Positions 1 to 9,173 of a DNA stretch of 64,000 bases are shown one piece after another. Origin of the DNA: Pseudaminobacter soli (ex Zhang et al. 2022) (GTDB lineage Bacteria; Pseudomonadota; Alphaproteobacteria; Rhizobiales; Rhizobiaceae); the NCBI RefSeq assembly GCF_014595955.1, contig NZ_JABVCF010000018.1:31271-95270 (forward strand), written 5' to 3'. Position numbers and translations under genes: made by a program. Numbering within the stretch: position 1 is the stretch's first letter; every line of letters starts with the position of its first letter. Under the pieces are notes generated by a model that did not search any database, was not told the origin of the DNA, and saw only the letters and a program-made list of their open reading frames with translations.

Positions 1-948
1 GCGGCGCTCGATGTCGGCGACCGGCAATTGCCGGGTCCATGTCGAGATGATCGAGTCGAGTTCCTGGACGTTCGCCACGCGCGAACGGTTGTCGGAAAAC
101 TTGGGGTCGTCGGGAAGGTCCGGCCGCCCGATCAGGGCGCAGAGCCGCGCGAACAGCGGCGTCGAGTTGGCGGCGATCAGGATCCACCGGCCGTCCGCAC
201 TTGGATAGGCGCTCGAAGGTGCAGCCGTCGGGATGCGCGAGCCGGTCGGCTGCCTGATTTTCCCCAGCGCGCCATATTCCGGCAGCATCCCTTCCATCAT
301 GCTCAGTACCGTTTCCGTCAGCGCGACGTCGGCCGTGCGCCCCTTGCGGTCGCCCCCAACCCGGTCGCGCTGCCACACCGCCGAGACAATGCCGAAGGCA
401 GCATAGAGCCCGGCAAGCGAATCGCCGATGCTGACGCCGACGCGCACCGGCGGCAGATCGGACGTGCCCGGAGCATGATCGCTGAGATGCCGCAGGCCAC
501 CGATCGCCTCGCCGATGACGCCGAAGGCGGCGCGGTCGCGGTAAGGCCCGTCCTGCCCGTAGCCGGAGATGTGCGCGATCACCAGGTCAGGCCGCGCGCG
601 GCGCAGCACCTCGTCGCCGAGCCCGAGCCGGGCGAGCTGGCCGGGGCGGAAATTCTCCACTACCACGTCCGATTTCTCGACCAGCTTGAGCACGATGTCG
701 GCGGCGCGGGGCTGCTTGAGGTTGAGCGTGACGGAGCGCTTGTTGCGGCCATGCATGGACCACCAGAGCGAGTTCCCGTCGATCTGCTCGCCCCACTGCC
801 GCACCGGGTCGCCCTCCGGCGGCTCGATCTTGATGATGTCGGCGCCGAGATCGCCCAGGATGCGCGTGCAGAAGGGCGCGGCGACGAAATGGCCGATCTC
901 GACGACGCGCAGGCCGGTCAGCGGTCCGTGCCGGGCAGGTTCGGTCAT
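1..948 (-). CDS. CaiB/BaiF family CoA-transferase (C-terminus beyond window)
   Basis: The reading frame is open to the left window edge, giving the first 316 residues of a family usually near 400. It starts MTEPARHGPLTGLRVVEIG and carries the family opening (LGDLGADIIKIEPPEGDPVR, about residues 32-50), NKRSVTLNL near 69-77, and SIGDSLAGLYAA, in which Asp about 176 aligns with the catalytic aspartate of formyl-CoA and carnitine CoA-transferases. Members move CoA between organic acids, so it probably activates a pathway acid in the cytoplasm. A palindromic operator lies 120 nt upstream at 1068-1089. The family is clear; the acid is unknown. Confidence 0.9.
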   Translation of the reverse strand, partial: MTEPARHGPLTGLRVVEIGHFVAAPFCTRILGDLGADIIKIEPPEGDPVRQWGEQIDGNSLWWSMHGRNKRSVTLNLKQPRAADIVLKLVEKSDVVVENFRPGQLARLGLGDEVLRRARPDLVIAHISGYGQDGPYRDRAAFGVIGEAIGGLRHLSDHAPGTSDLPPVRVGVSIGDSLAGLYAAFGIVSAVWQRDRVGGDRKGRTADVALTETVLSMMEGMLPEYGALGKIRQPTGSRIPTAAPSSAYPSADGRWILIAANSTPLFARLCALIGRPDLPDDPKFSDNRSRVANVQELDSIISTWTRQLPVADIERR

Positions 949-1067
949 GGCGGTCCTCGGAAGACGACGCTGCTTCGTCCCGCCGGCCTCCGTCAGGGAT
1001 GCCGCCGATTCGGAGCGAGCCGGGTTTTGCATTTACGAAAGAACCTATCTGGGCGAAGCTGGGAGCT

Positions 1068-1089
1068 ATGTCCTCCCTGCCGGGGACAG
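1068..1089. promoter_or_regulatory. Island operator, copy 1
   Basis: Left arm ATGTCCTCC, 4-nt spacer, right arm CGGGGACAG. It lies 120 nt before the CoA-transferase start. It belongs to the family of 20 similar intergenic palindromes described in the findings. The binding protein is unknown. Confidence 0.55.
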
Positions 1090-1102
1090 TGACCGGCGGC
1101 GG

Positions 1103-2368
1103 CTATGCGGCAGGGGAGCCTGCGAGTGCCGCGCGCCTTTCCGCCCGACCGAACGACCAGTTGCGCACCGCCAGGTAGGCCGCCAGCATACTGAAGCCGG
1201 CGCTGAGGATGACGATCGCAGGCAACAGCCCGAGCCGGTCGGCGATCACGCCGGTGACGACGATCGGCACCGCAGCACCGAAATAGCCGCTGATATAGAG
1301 GCCCGACAGGACCGAGGCACGGATCTCGGACGGCGTGATGCGGTTCACCAGTTCCGAGCAGCCCATCCAGGAGAGGCCCTGCGCTGCGCCGGCCATGACG
1401 GCGCCGGCGACGAGGCCGGCCGCCGATTTCCAGACCAGCGTGGCGACGATGAGCAGCAGGCTGGGCGGCACCAGCACCATGCCGATCATGATCGCCCGCC
1501 GGTAGGGCATGCCCTTGGTGAAGAGCTGGATGACGCCCGCCGTGGTGAGGAACGCGACCACCGTGAGGCCGCCGAGCAGCTTGTTGGTGGCGCCAAGCAC
1601 GTCGAACACCAGTGCCGGACCGAGCGCCAGCCACAGGCCGGTATTGGCCCAGCTCAGCGCGCCGGTGACCGATGCGAAGACGAAGCCCGACTGGATCTCG
1701 GCAGGAACGCGAAGGCCCTGCGGTGCGAAAGATGTTTGCCGGAAGCTGCGGCGGCTGCCGGGCAAGACGGTCTCGCGATAGGCGAGAAACAGGCAAAGCG
1801 CCGCCGCCAGCCCGCACAACTGCAGGACGAAGGGGAGGGTCACGACCATGTCGTGGCTGCTACCGAAATGCACGACGAGCGTCGCCACGAGCAGGCCGAC
1901 CGCCGGAGAGGCCAGCGTCGCGATCGCGCTGATACGCGAAGCCTCCGAGCGGTCGCTGCGCGGATGGAGCTCGACGATCGCCGCGACGGCCGGGCCGCTC
2001 ATCAGGCCGATGGCGATTCCGTTGAGCAGGCGAGCGATGACCAGATAAGCCATGCCGGTCGCCGCCAGATAGGTCAGGCTCGATAGCGCGGTCACCAGAA
2101 TGCCGATCAGGATCAGCGGCTTGCGGCCGAGCTGATCGCCGAGGCGGCCGCCGAACAACAGGCCGGCAGTTACGCCGATCGGGTAGCAGGCGAAGATCAG
2201 AGTGATCGCCGACGTGCTCAGCCCGAACTCGACCTGCCACAGCGGATAGAGCGGGGTGGCGAGATGGCTGCCGAGTAGCGTCAGGAAGAGGACGAGCGCC
2301 GACGCCGCATATTGCGTCTGCGGCGACAGGCGCGCCGATGGACCGGTATCCGGACCGCTGGTCAGCAT
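1103..2368 (-). CDS. MFS transporter
   Basis: A 421-residue membrane protein with about twelve hydrophobic segments. The major facilitator motif A is visible as GGRLGDQLGRKP in the loop after segment 2. The start MLTSGPDTG is preceded by AAAAGGAGG at good spacing, and an operator palindrome (2421-2441) lies about 53 nt further up. It probably carries a pathway substrate or metabolite across the inner membrane. It runs in the same direction as the CoA-transferase gene, but that gene has its own operator at 1068, so the two need not be cotranscribed. Confidence 0.9.
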   Translation of the reverse strand: MLTSGPDTGPSARLSPQTQYAASALVLFLTLLGSHLATPLYPLWQVEFGLSTSAITLIFACYPIGVTAGLLFGGRLGDQLGRKPLILIGILVTALSSLTYLAATGMAYLVIARLLNGIAIGLMSGPAVAAIVELHPRSDRSEASRISAIATLASPAVGLLVATLVVHFGSSHDMVVTLPFVLQLCGLAAALCLFLAYRETVLPGSRRSFRQTSFAPQGLRVPAEIQSGFVFASVTGALSWANTGLWLALGPALVFDVLGATNKLLGGLTVVAFLTTAGVIQLFTKGMPYRRAIMIGMVLVPPSLLLIVATLVWKSAAGLVAGAVMAGAAQGLSWMGCSELVNRITPSEIRASVLSGLYISGYFGAAVPIVVTGVIADRLGLLPAIVILSAGFSMLAAYLAVRNWSFGRAERRAALAGSPAA

Positions 2369-2420
2369 CGTGCGCCTCCTTTTGATGCCGCGGTCAGACT
2401 AGGCTGTCCAGATCGGGCAT

Positions 2421-2441
2421 CTGTCCTGCGCGGCAGGGACG
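2421..2441. promoter_or_regulatory. Island operator, copy 2
   Basis: Left arm CTGTCCTGC, 3-nt spacer, right arm GCAGGGACG; the arms are complementary at 8 of 9 positions. It sits 53 nt upstream of the MFS start and just past the WrbA stop codon. Confidence 0.6.
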
Positions 2442-2458
2442 CCGAAGGGGGCAGCGTC

Positions 2459-3079
2459 TCAGCCGCGGCCCTGAATGCGCCCCCGCGCAGTCGCAAGCGC
2501 ATCGGCGTAGCGCGCGATACGACGGCCGAGATAGCGTCCCGCCTCTGCCGTTTCGGCCGGCAGCCCGTCCTTCGAGGCCGTAAAACTCACGCCATAGGGA
2601 TTGCCGCCCGCCGGCTTGAGCGACGGGTCGGTGTAGCCCATCGGGACGATGACCGAACCCCAGTGATAGAAGACGGTGGCAAGCGTCAGCAGCGTCGCTT
2701 CTTGTCCGCCGTGCGGATTGCCGGCGCCGCAGAACATGCTCACCGGCTTATCCTGCAGCTTGCCCTGTGCCCACAGCCCGCCGGTCTGGTCGAGGAACTG
2801 CTTGAGCTGCGCCGAAGGCAGGCCGAAACGGGTCGGCGTGCCGAAGACGAAGCCGTCCGCCCATTCGAGGTCGGCGAGCGTGGCCTCTTCCACATGGCTG
2901 GTCGCTTCCAGATTTTCGCGCCAGCCGGGGCGGCTGTCTATGGCGGCATCAGGCGCCAGTTCGCGCACCTTGCGCAGGCGCGTCTCCGCCCCTTCGGCTC
3001 GCGCTCCCTCCTCCACGGCCCGGCCAAGCGCGTAATGGTGGCCGGTGCTGCTGTAGTAGACGATCGCGATTCTTGCCAC
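2459..3079 (-). CDS. wrbA: WrbA-like NAD(P)H:quinone oxidoreductase (flavodoxin fold)
   Basis: I choose the GTG start that gives MARIAIVYYSSTG because GGAGGT lies 7 nt before it; upstream ATGs exist at 3094 and 3136. The 206-residue product has the flavodoxin FMN-phosphate loop (YYSSTGHHYALG), the FGTPTRFG motif and the GAGNPHGGQE segment typical of WrbA. Such proteins reduce quinones by two electrons with NAD(P)H and protect cells from quinone cycling. That fits a pathway making catechols or hydroquinones. It is divergent from a SnoaL gene across a weak operator copy (3131-3152). Confidence 0.88.
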   Translation of the reverse strand: MARIAIVYYSSTGHHYALGRAVEEGARAEGAETRLRKVRELAPDAAIDSRPGWRENLEATSHVEEATLADLEWADGFVFGTPTRFGLPSAQLKQFLDQTGGLWAQGKLQDKPVSMFCGAGNPHGGQEATLLTLATVFYHWGSVIVPMGYTDPSLKPAGGNPYGVSFTASKDGLPAETAEAGRYLGRRIARYADALATARGRIQGRG

Positions 3080-3130
3080 GCGGCGTACCTCCATTTTCGC
3101 GGACAAACGTAAGGGCCGTGACTGCGGTCT

Positions 3131-3152
3131 ATGCACCTTCGGGCAGGGACAG
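3131..3152. promoter_or_regulatory. Island operator, copy 3 (weak left arm)
   Basis: Left arm ATGCACCTT, 4-nt spacer, right arm CAGGGACAG. Only the right arm is a strong match. It lies between divergent wrbA and the SnoaL gene, 52 nt before the latter. Confidence 0.4.
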
Positions 3153-3204
3153 ACGCTCCGGACGATCGACGTCCTGATCGGGGGGCTTCAACAGGACCGG
3201 GGAT

Positions 3205-3747
3205 ATGGAACAGCGCCTGCAATCGGAAGTCGAAAAGCTCCTGATCAAGGAGCAACTGCACGAGCTCGAGATGGCCTACTGCCGCGGCATCGACCGCCGC
3301 GATCCCGAGCTCATCCGCTCGATCTTCTTTCCGGACGCGATCGAGGACCACGGCGACGCCTGGCAAGGAACCGGCTACGAATGGGTCGACTACATCTTCT
3401 CCGGCTATCTGCTGCAGTTCGAGGTGACGGCGCACTACGTGCTCAACGAGTGGTACAAGGTCGAGGGCGAGAGAGCGGAGGGCGAGGTGCACCGCATCTC
3501 CTACCATCGCCGGCCCAATGGCGAGGAGGTCACCGCCGGCTCGCGCACCTTCAATCGTTACGAGTGCCGCGACGGTGTCTGGCGCATCGCCTATCGCGGC
3601 GTCACGCGCGATTGGCTGAAAGAGAGCCGCGCCGCGGCGCCGGACCCCTCGCAGCCAAGGCACATGATCCTGCGCCCGAGCCTGCCCGGCCCTGACGACG
3701 TTTCCTACCGTGAGCTGCCGATGTTCGGGCGGGGGCCGATTTGGTGA
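3205..3747 (+). CDS. SnoaL-like (NTF2 superfamily) protein
   Basis: A 180-residue soluble protein of the nuclear-transport-factor-2 fold, recognised by AYCRGIDRRDPELIRSIFFP near residues 27-46 and the later RTFNRYECRDGVWRIAYRG strand. The fold hosts isomerases, dehydratases, cyclases and ring-hydroxylating dioxygenase small subunits; no specific reaction can be assigned. There is no signal peptide. It is the first of four SnoaL-type genes in the window, and such proteins recur in steroid and aromatic catabolic clusters. Confidence 0.85.
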   Translation: MEQRLQSEVEKLLIKEQLHELEMAYCRGIDRRDPELIRSIFFPDAIEDHGDAWQGTGYEWVDYIFSGYLLQFEVTAHYVLNEWYKVEGERAEGEVHRISYHRRPNGEEVTAGSRTFNRYECRDGVWRIAYRGVTRDWLKESRAAAPDPSQPRHMILRPSLPGPDDVSYRELPMFGRGPIW

Positions 3748-3754
3748 ATCCGGC

Positions 3755-3775
3755 CTGTCACCCGGCGGGGGACAG
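3755..3775. promoter_or_regulatory. Island operator, copy 4
   Basis: Left arm CTGTCACCC, 3-nt spacer, right arm GGGGGACAG; 8 of 9 positions are complementary. It lies 154 nt before the first TRAP binding-protein gene and just after the SnoaL stop codon. It is one of the clearest copies. Confidence 0.65.
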
Positions 3776-3928
3776 ACAAATCCCGCCCGGACGCCATTCT
3801 CCCAGCCTCTGACGATCGGAGCCTGCCAAATGAGCCAGACCGCGGCATCCAGCCACGCGAGCCGTCGTGAGGGCGCGGCGACGTCTCGCGTGCCGCGCCG
3901 GCATTGAGACACGACAGGGAAGCCTGCA

Positions 3929-4951
3929 ATGATGAAAAGACTGATCTCGTTGGCGGGCGCCTGCGCCATGCTGCTTTCGGGCGGGTCGGCCTTCGCCGAC
4001 GCGGTGACGATCCGCTATTCCTCCTGGCTACCGACGAACCATTGGTACGTTGCGAGCAACATCGTGCCCTATCTCGAAGAAATCGAGACGGTCACCGAGG
4101 GCAGGGTGAAGGTAGACATCCTGCCCAAGACGGTCGGCACGCCGCAAAGCCAGTTCGACGTCGTCCGAGACGGGCTGGCGGACATGAGTTGGATCGTCGT
4201 CGGCTACACGCCCGGCCGTTTTAAGCTTGCGGAGATGGGGGAACTGCCGCTCACCGGCGATACTACATCGACCGGCCCAGCCTTCCACCGCCTCTACATG
4301 AAGCATTTCGCCGACGCCAACGAGTTCGACGGCGTGGCGCTTCTGGCGGTTTATACCGGGAGCGCCGGCCATGTCGCGACTCGCGGCAAGAAGGTCCAGG
4401 CGGTCGCGGACTTCAAGGGTCTCAAGCTCAGGAGCGCGTCCAATGCAGCCACCGAGGCGCTCAACCTCCTCGGCGCCGTGCCCATCCTTAAATCGGCTTC
4501 CGAGACCTACGAACTTCTGTCGACGGGCGCCATCGACGGCAGCCTGATGATCCCGGAGACGGTGGTCTCGACTAACGGGATCGATTTCCTGGACAGCTTC
4601 ACCGTGGTGCCGGACGGACTCTTCAACACGGTCCACGCGATTGTCGTCAACCAGGACAAGTGGAACGAGATCGCGCCGGAGGATCAGAAGGCGATCCTGG
4701 CAATCTCGGGCGAGAAGCTCGCCAAGACCGTGGGCGAATCCTACGCGCGCGAGAACGCCAAGGCTTTCGAGGCGATGAAGGCGAAGGGCTATGCGATCGA
4801 CACGCTTAGCCCGGAGGAGGGCGACAGGCTCAAGACCGCGCTTTCGCCAGTTGAGCAGAAATGGATCGAAGCTGCCAGGCAGAAAGGTATTGCCGACCCT
4901 GCCGCCGTGCTTGCAGAGCTTCGCGCCGCATCGGCGCGGGCAAATGACTGA
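3929..4951 (+). CDS. dctP: TRAP transporter solute-binding protein (DctP family), paralogue 1
   Basis: A 340-residue secreted binding protein with a signal peptide (MMKRLISLAGACAMLLSGGSAFA, cut after AFA). The mature start VTIRYSSWLP is shared by all five DctP paralogues here. The DctP landmark GLKLRS supplies the arginine that usually holds the substrate carboxylate. It captures an organic acid in the periplasm for a TRAP permease. It begins a cluster with a second binding protein and a P450. The nearest permease (dctQ/dctM, 8595-10469) is downstream of a third binding protein. Confidence 0.92.
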   Translation: MMKRLISLAGACAMLLSGGSAFADAVTIRYSSWLPTNHWYVASNIVPYLEEIETVTEGRVKVDILPKTVGTPQSQFDVVRDGLADMSWIVVGYTPGRFKLAEMGELPLTGDTTSTGPAFHRLYMKHFADANEFDGVALLAVYTGSAGHVATRGKKVQAVADFKGLKLRSASNAATEALNLLGAVPILKSASETYELLSTGAIDGSLMIPETVVSTNGIDFLDSFTVVPDGLFNTVHAIVVNQDKWNEIAPEDQKAILAISGEKLAKTVGESYARENAKAFEAMKAKGYAIDTLSPEEGDRLKTALSPVEQKWIEAARQKGIADPAAVLAELRAASARAND

Positions 4952-5005
4952 CCCATCCGGCATCGGGCGGCAATGTGCCGGCCCCAGCAATCAGTGGAGT
5001 AACAG

Positions 5006-6043
5006 ATGTTCCTGAAAAGACTTGCCGGTCTGGGCCTGGCGGCAGCGGTCGCGCTGGGCGCCACGGTTGCCGCAGCGCAAGAGGTCACGCTGCGCTATTC
5101 CTCCTGGCTGCCGGTCGGCCACTGGCTGGTGCAGGAACAGTTCGTCCCCTGGTTCGCCGAGATCGAGAAGGTCACGGAGGGCCGCGTCAAGGTCGAGGTG
5201 CTGCCCAAGACGGTTGGAACCGCGCTCAGCCAGTATGACGTCGTACGCGACGGCCTGGCCGACATGTCCTTTATCATCCCTGCCTACACGCCGGGGCGCT
5301 TCCCGCTGATCGAGATGGGCGAGCTGCCGCTGCTCGGCGACGACGCATCGAAGATGTCGCTCGTCTTCGAGCGCATCTACCGCAAGCACTTCCTTGCGCT
5401 GGACGAATTCGAGGGCATCTTCCCGATCACCATGTGGAACATCACGGCGGTGCAGCCCTTCAACAACCGGCGTCCGGTCACGAAGATCGAGGATCTGAAG
5501 GGCCTCAAGCTACGCAGCCCCAATGGCATCATCACCGCAACTCTTACCTCGCTCGGCGGCGTGCCGATCCTGAAATCGTCGATGGAAGCCTTTGAGATGC
5601 TGTCGACCGGCGCCATCGACGGCCAGATCACGCAGGCGGACACGGTGGTCGTGAACAATGCCACCGGCCTCATGAAATACGCCACAGTGGTCCCCGGCGG
5701 CATGGCCAATTCCGCGCACATCATGGCGATCAATCCTGACAAATGGGCGGAGATCTCGGAGCAGGATCAAAAGGCGATACTCGCCATAACCGTCGAGAAG
5801 CTGGGACATTCCGTGGGTACCGCGTTCCACACCCGCGAGGTCGACGGCATGAAGGTGCTCGGCGACAACAACTACGAGATCGTGATGGCCGACAAGACCT
5901 TCGTTGATGGCCTGAAGGAGGTCGTCAGGCCGATCGAGGAGGACTGGATCAAGCGCGCCAAGGCCAAGGGCGTCGCCGATCCAGCGGCCGTGCTAGCCGA
6001 GTTCCGCGCCGAGATAGCCAAGGCCGAGCAGGTCGGCAACTGA
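5006..6043 (+). CDS. dctP: TRAP transporter solute-binding protein (DctP family), paralogue 2
   Basis: A 345-residue protein with signal peptide MFLKRLAGLGLAAAVALGA and cleavage after VAAA, then VTLRYSSWLPVGHW. It keeps GLKLRSP and the motif PKTVGTALSQYDVVRDGLAD, closely parallel to its upstream neighbour 55 nt away. The two are probably co-transcribed. The close similarity with diverged ligand-facing segments (for example VGHWLVQEQ against TNHWYVASN) suggests related but different carboxylates. No permease is encoded next to it. Confidence 0.92.
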   Translation: MFLKRLAGLGLAAAVALGATVAAAQEVTLRYSSWLPVGHWLVQEQFVPWFAEIEKVTEGRVKVEVLPKTVGTALSQYDVVRDGLADMSFIIPAYTPGRFPLIEMGELPLLGDDASKMSLVFERIYRKHFLALDEFEGIFPITMWNITAVQPFNNRRPVTKIEDLKGLKLRSPNGIITATLTSLGGVPILKSSMEAFEMLSTGAIDGQITQADTVVVNNATGLMKYATVVPGGMANSAHIMAINPDKWAEISEQDQKAILAITVEKLGHSVGTAFHTREVDGMKVLGDNNYEIVMADKTFVDGLKEVVRPIEEDWIKRAKAKGVADPAAVLAEFRAEIAKAEQVGN

Positions 6044-6113
6044 GCGGACGGGATCTTTCTGCCCGGTCTGCCGCACTGCCGGCCGGGCATTACGAGAAGG
6101 CAGGAGAGAGCCG

Positions 6114-7352
6114 ATGCAGCTAGACAGCGAAGCCGAAGCCGCGGTCCATGCGGAACCCGTTGCCACGCTGGATCCTCCCGCATTCGACTGGGATCCGTGG
6201 GCGATCGAGAATCTCGTCGATCCCTATCCGATGCACAAGGCGCTGCGCGACGCCGCCCCGATCGTCTGGCTGTCGAAATACGACATGTACGCGGTCGGCC
6301 GGCATGAGGAGTGCAAGACGGTGCTCTCCGACTATTCGCGCTTCATGACCAGCGCCGGCACCAGCATGCAGGACATCCGCAAGCCCGGAAAGTTCCGCAT
6401 CCCGAGCCGGCTGCAGGAGGTCGATCCGCCAAAGCACACGCAGATCCGCTCAGTGGTGACGCGCGCCATGCCGCCGACGGTGATCCGGCGCATGCGCGAC
6501 TTCTTCGAGGCGAGAGCTGCGGAAGTCGCCGGGCGCGTCCTCGCCATGGGCACCTTCGACGCGGTCGATCAGGTCACCGAGCCCTACGTCATCTCCGCCT
6601 TTCCCGCGGCGGTCGGCGTCCGTCTCGAGCGCAAGGCGGCACTGACCATCGCCGAGATGCGCTTCAACCAGAGCTGTCCCCACAACGAGCTCTATCATAA
6701 GGCGATGAAGGCGGCCGAGCCCTATCTCCCTTGGTTCGACGAGGCCTGCCAGCGCCATAACGTAGAGCCGGGGTCGATCGCCGACCTGCTGTTCCAGGCC
6801 GAGGAGGCAGGCCAACTCGAGGAGGGCGTCGCCTCCAACATAACGCGCTCATTCGTCGGGGGCGGAGTCGATTCCACTATCAGCGCCATCGGCCATACGC
6901 TCCATCACCTCGCCCGCAACCCGGACCAGTTCGCGCTGGTGAAGGCGGACCTGAAGAAGGTGCGCCCAGCCTTCGAGGAGGGCATCCGCATGGACACGCC
7001 CTTCCAGTTCACCTGGCGCACGACGATCCGCGACACCCATCTGGGCGACTACCGGCTGGCGGGTGACACCAAGGTCACCGTGTTGCTCGGTGCGGCCAAC
7101 CGCGATCCGCGGCGCTGGGATGATCCCGAGCGCTACGACATCTCGCGCGAGACGGTCGGCAACTATCTCGGCTTCGGTGTCGCCGACCACAATTGCGTGG
7201 GCCAGATGATCGCCCGGCTCGAGGCCGACGCGATCCTGACCGCGCTGGCGCGCGGCGCCAGGTCGATCGAACTCGCGGACGAGCCGGTCTACCGCCCCGT
7301 CAACCAGATGCGGATGCTCGGCAGGCTGCCGCTACGGATCGTCCCGGAATGA
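6114..7352 (+). CDS. Cytochrome P450, CYP199-like, copy A
   Basis: 412 residues with the P450 core. The oxygen-binding helix I is SFVGGGVDSTISAIGH, the ExxR motif is EEGIR, and the haem loop is GFGVADHNCVG with the cysteine ligand. Its organisation (NQSCPHNELYHKA, DIRKPGKFRIP) matches the CYP199A family, whose known members oxidise para-substituted benzoates. The loop has ADH where most P450s have G-x-H, a change shared with the P450 at 34911-36128. It sits between TRAP binding-protein genes, 70 nt after paralogue 2, so uptake and oxidation appear coupled. It must receive electrons from the ferredoxin at 12265-12588. Confidence 0.92.
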   Translation: MQLDSEAEAAVHAEPVATLDPPAFDWDPWAIENLVDPYPMHKALRDAAPIVWLSKYDMYAVGRHEECKTVLSDYSRFMTSAGTSMQDIRKPGKFRIPSRLQEVDPPKHTQIRSVVTRAMPPTVIRRMRDFFEARAAEVAGRVLAMGTFDAVDQVTEPYVISAFPAAVGVRLERKAALTIAEMRFNQSCPHNELYHKAMKAAEPYLPWFDEACQRHNVEPGSIADLLFQAEEAGQLEEGVASNITRSFVGGGVDSTISAIGHTLHHLARNPDQFALVKADLKKVRPAFEEGIRMDTPFQFTWRTTIRDTHLGDYRLAGDTKVTVLLGAANRDPRRWDDPERYDISRETVGNYLGFGVADHNCVGQMIARLEADAILTALARGARSIELADEPVYRPVNQMRMLGRLPLRIVPE

Positions 7353-7404
7353 CCGCGCGGACGGGCGACGGCTGCGCCCGACCGGCCTGACGCGCCGGGC
7401 GGCG

Positions 7405-7426
7405 CTGTCCCCGATGCGAGTGACAG
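7405..7426. promoter_or_regulatory. Island operator, copy 5
   Basis: Left arm CTGTCCCCG, 4-nt spacer, right arm GAGTGACAG. It lies 104 nt before the GTG start of TRAP binding protein 3 and would drive dctP3-dctQ-dctM. Confidence 0.55.
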
Positions 7427-7530
7427 TGCCGGGATGGCGACCGGGTAGAATCGACCGCCTGGGACAAGAGACGGCCGCGAGGGGAGCGCCGTCCGCGGAT
7501 GCCCGAATGCATCGTAGAGGGAGGATGATC

Positions 7531-8571
7531 GTGTTCACGAGAAGACTCTGGGGCCTCGCGACTCTGGCCGTGGCGGCTCTTTCGGCGACCGTCGCCTGGG
7601 CCGAGGCCGTGACGTTGCGCTACTCGTCCTGGCTGCCGCTGCAGCACCACATGAACGAGAAGGCGATGTATCCGTGGTTCGCCGAGATCGAGGAGGTGAC
7701 CGCGGGCCGCGTCAAGGTCGAGGTCCTGCCGAAGGTGGTCGGCACCCCGCAAAGCCAGTTCGACGTCGTCCGTGACGGGCTGGCCGACATCTCCTTCATC
7801 GTCGCCGGCTACACGCCCGGCCGCTTCCCGCTGGCCGAAATGGGGGAATTGTCCTTCATCGGCAGCGACCCCCGCGTCTTCGCGCCGGCCTTCAATCGCA
7901 TCTATCGCAAACATATGGAGCCGTTGAACGAGTTCGACGGCGTCAAGCTGCTGACCATCTTCAGCAACGCCCCAGGCAACGTCTTCACGACGACAAAGGC
8001 GGTGCGCTCGGTCGCCGACATGAAGGGGCTCAAGCTGCGCAGCACCGGGCCCTATACGACCGACCTGCTCAACCGCGTCGGCGCCATCCCGATACTGAAA
8101 TCGTCGACCGAAGCATTCGAGATGCTGTCGACCGGCGCTATCGACGGCAGCCTCGGGCAGCGGGAGACCATCGCCAACTTCAAGATGACCGAGTTGATGG
8201 GGCACGGCACGCTGATCCCCGGCGGCCTGTTCAGCGCAGCGCTCGGCGTCATCGTCAATCCCGATGCCTGGGAGAGGATCGCGCCGGAAGACCGCGCGGC
8301 CATCGAGACGATATCGCACGAGAAGCTGGCGGCGCTCGGCGGGGCTACCTACTACGAAGCCGACCGGCAAGCCGAAGCGGCCATGAGGGTGGTCGAAACG
8401 CTGAAGCTCGAAACCGCGGATCCCGACTTCGTCGCCGAGCTCAGGCAGGCGGTCGCGCCGCTCGAGGCCGCCTGGGCGGAACGCGCCAAGGCCAAGGGCC
8501 TAGCCGATCCGCTCGCCGTGCTGGAAGAGCTGCGCAGCGAAGTCGCGGCCCAGGAAGCGCAAGCCAAGTAG
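7531..8571 (+). CDS. dctP: TRAP transporter solute-binding protein (DctP family), paralogue 3
   Basis: The GTG at 7531 is chosen because GGGAGG lies about 6 nt upstream and the product then begins with a normal signal peptide (MFTRRLWGLATLAVAALSA, cut after AWA). An ATG at 7525 is also in frame. The 346-residue protein has VTLRYSSWLPLQHH, PKVVGTPQSQFDVVRDGLAD and GLKLRS. It lies 23 nt before dctQ and dctM in an operon, so it is the natural partner of that permease. The other four paralogues may share the same membrane part. Confidence 0.92.
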   Translation: MFTRRLWGLATLAVAALSATVAWAEAVTLRYSSWLPLQHHMNEKAMYPWFAEIEEVTAGRVKVEVLPKVVGTPQSQFDVVRDGLADISFIVAGYTPGRFPLAEMGELSFIGSDPRVFAPAFNRIYRKHMEPLNEFDGVKLLTIFSNAPGNVFTTTKAVRSVADMKGLKLRSTGPYTTDLLNRVGAIPILKSSTEAFEMLSTGAIDGSLGQRETIANFKMTELMGHGTLIPGGLFSAALGVIVNPDAWERIAPEDRAAIETISHEKLAALGGATYYEADRQAEAAMRVVETLKLETADPDFVAELRQAVAPLEAAWAERAKAKGLADPLAVLEELRSEVAAQEAQAK

Positions 8572-8594
8572 CCCCGGAAAGGAAGCCATCACCC

Positions 8595-9122
8595 ATGCTG
8601 AAATGGATGGATCGTCTGACCGGCCTGATTGGCTCGGCCCTGCTCTTTCTGCTGATGATCATCACCTTCATCGACGTGTGCGGAAGAAACCTCTTCAACC
8701 ATCCGCTCACCGGCGCCTCCGAGATCACTGAGATCCTTCTCGCCTGCATCATCTTCCTGATGCTTCCGGGGGTGGCGATGAAGCAACTCCACATCGTCAT
8801 CGATCTGATCGACATTGTTTCCACCCGCGCCATGCGCATAGCGGAGGAGATCTTCTCCGCGGTCGCCAGTTGCTCCATGTTCGGCCTCATCGGCTGGCAG
8901 CTCTGGGCGCTGGGCGACAAGGCCGTCGGCTATGGCGACGCGACGCCGTCGCTTCAACTGCCGCTGGCGCCCGTCTTCTACTTCATCGCGGTGCTTTCCT
9001 TCGTCAACGCCATCGTCTTCCTGATCGCGCTCCCGCGCGCCGTAGGAACGCCCGCGGCGGCATCCAAGAGCGACAGCCCCGAGACGGTCGCCGCCCCCGA
9101 GAAGCTGCACTTGCCTGTATAG
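8595..9122 (+). CDS. dctQ: TRAP transporter small permease (DctQ family)
   Basis: A 175-residue protein with four predicted membrane segments, typical of the small TRAP subunit. It contains FIDVCGRNLFNHPLTGASEI, matching the family pattern of an arginine-asparagine pair followed by a W/G-x-x-E segment. It pairs with DctM in the inner membrane to form the sodium-driven permease. The C-terminal 25 residues are polar. It starts 23 nt after dctP3 and is followed 51 nt later by dctM. Confidence 0.92.
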   Translation: MLKWMDRLTGLIGSALLFLLMIITFIDVCGRNLFNHPLTGASEITEILLACIIFLMLPGVAMKQLHIVIDLIDIVSTRAMRIAEEIFSAVASCSMFGLIGWQLWALGDKAVGYGDATPSLQLPLAPVFYFIAVLSFVNAIVFLIALPRAVGTPAAASKSDSPETVAAPEKLHLPV

Positions 9123-9173
9123 CGTCCGCGCGCGACGGACCCGTCACCCACTCGCCCGAGAAGGATTGATCCC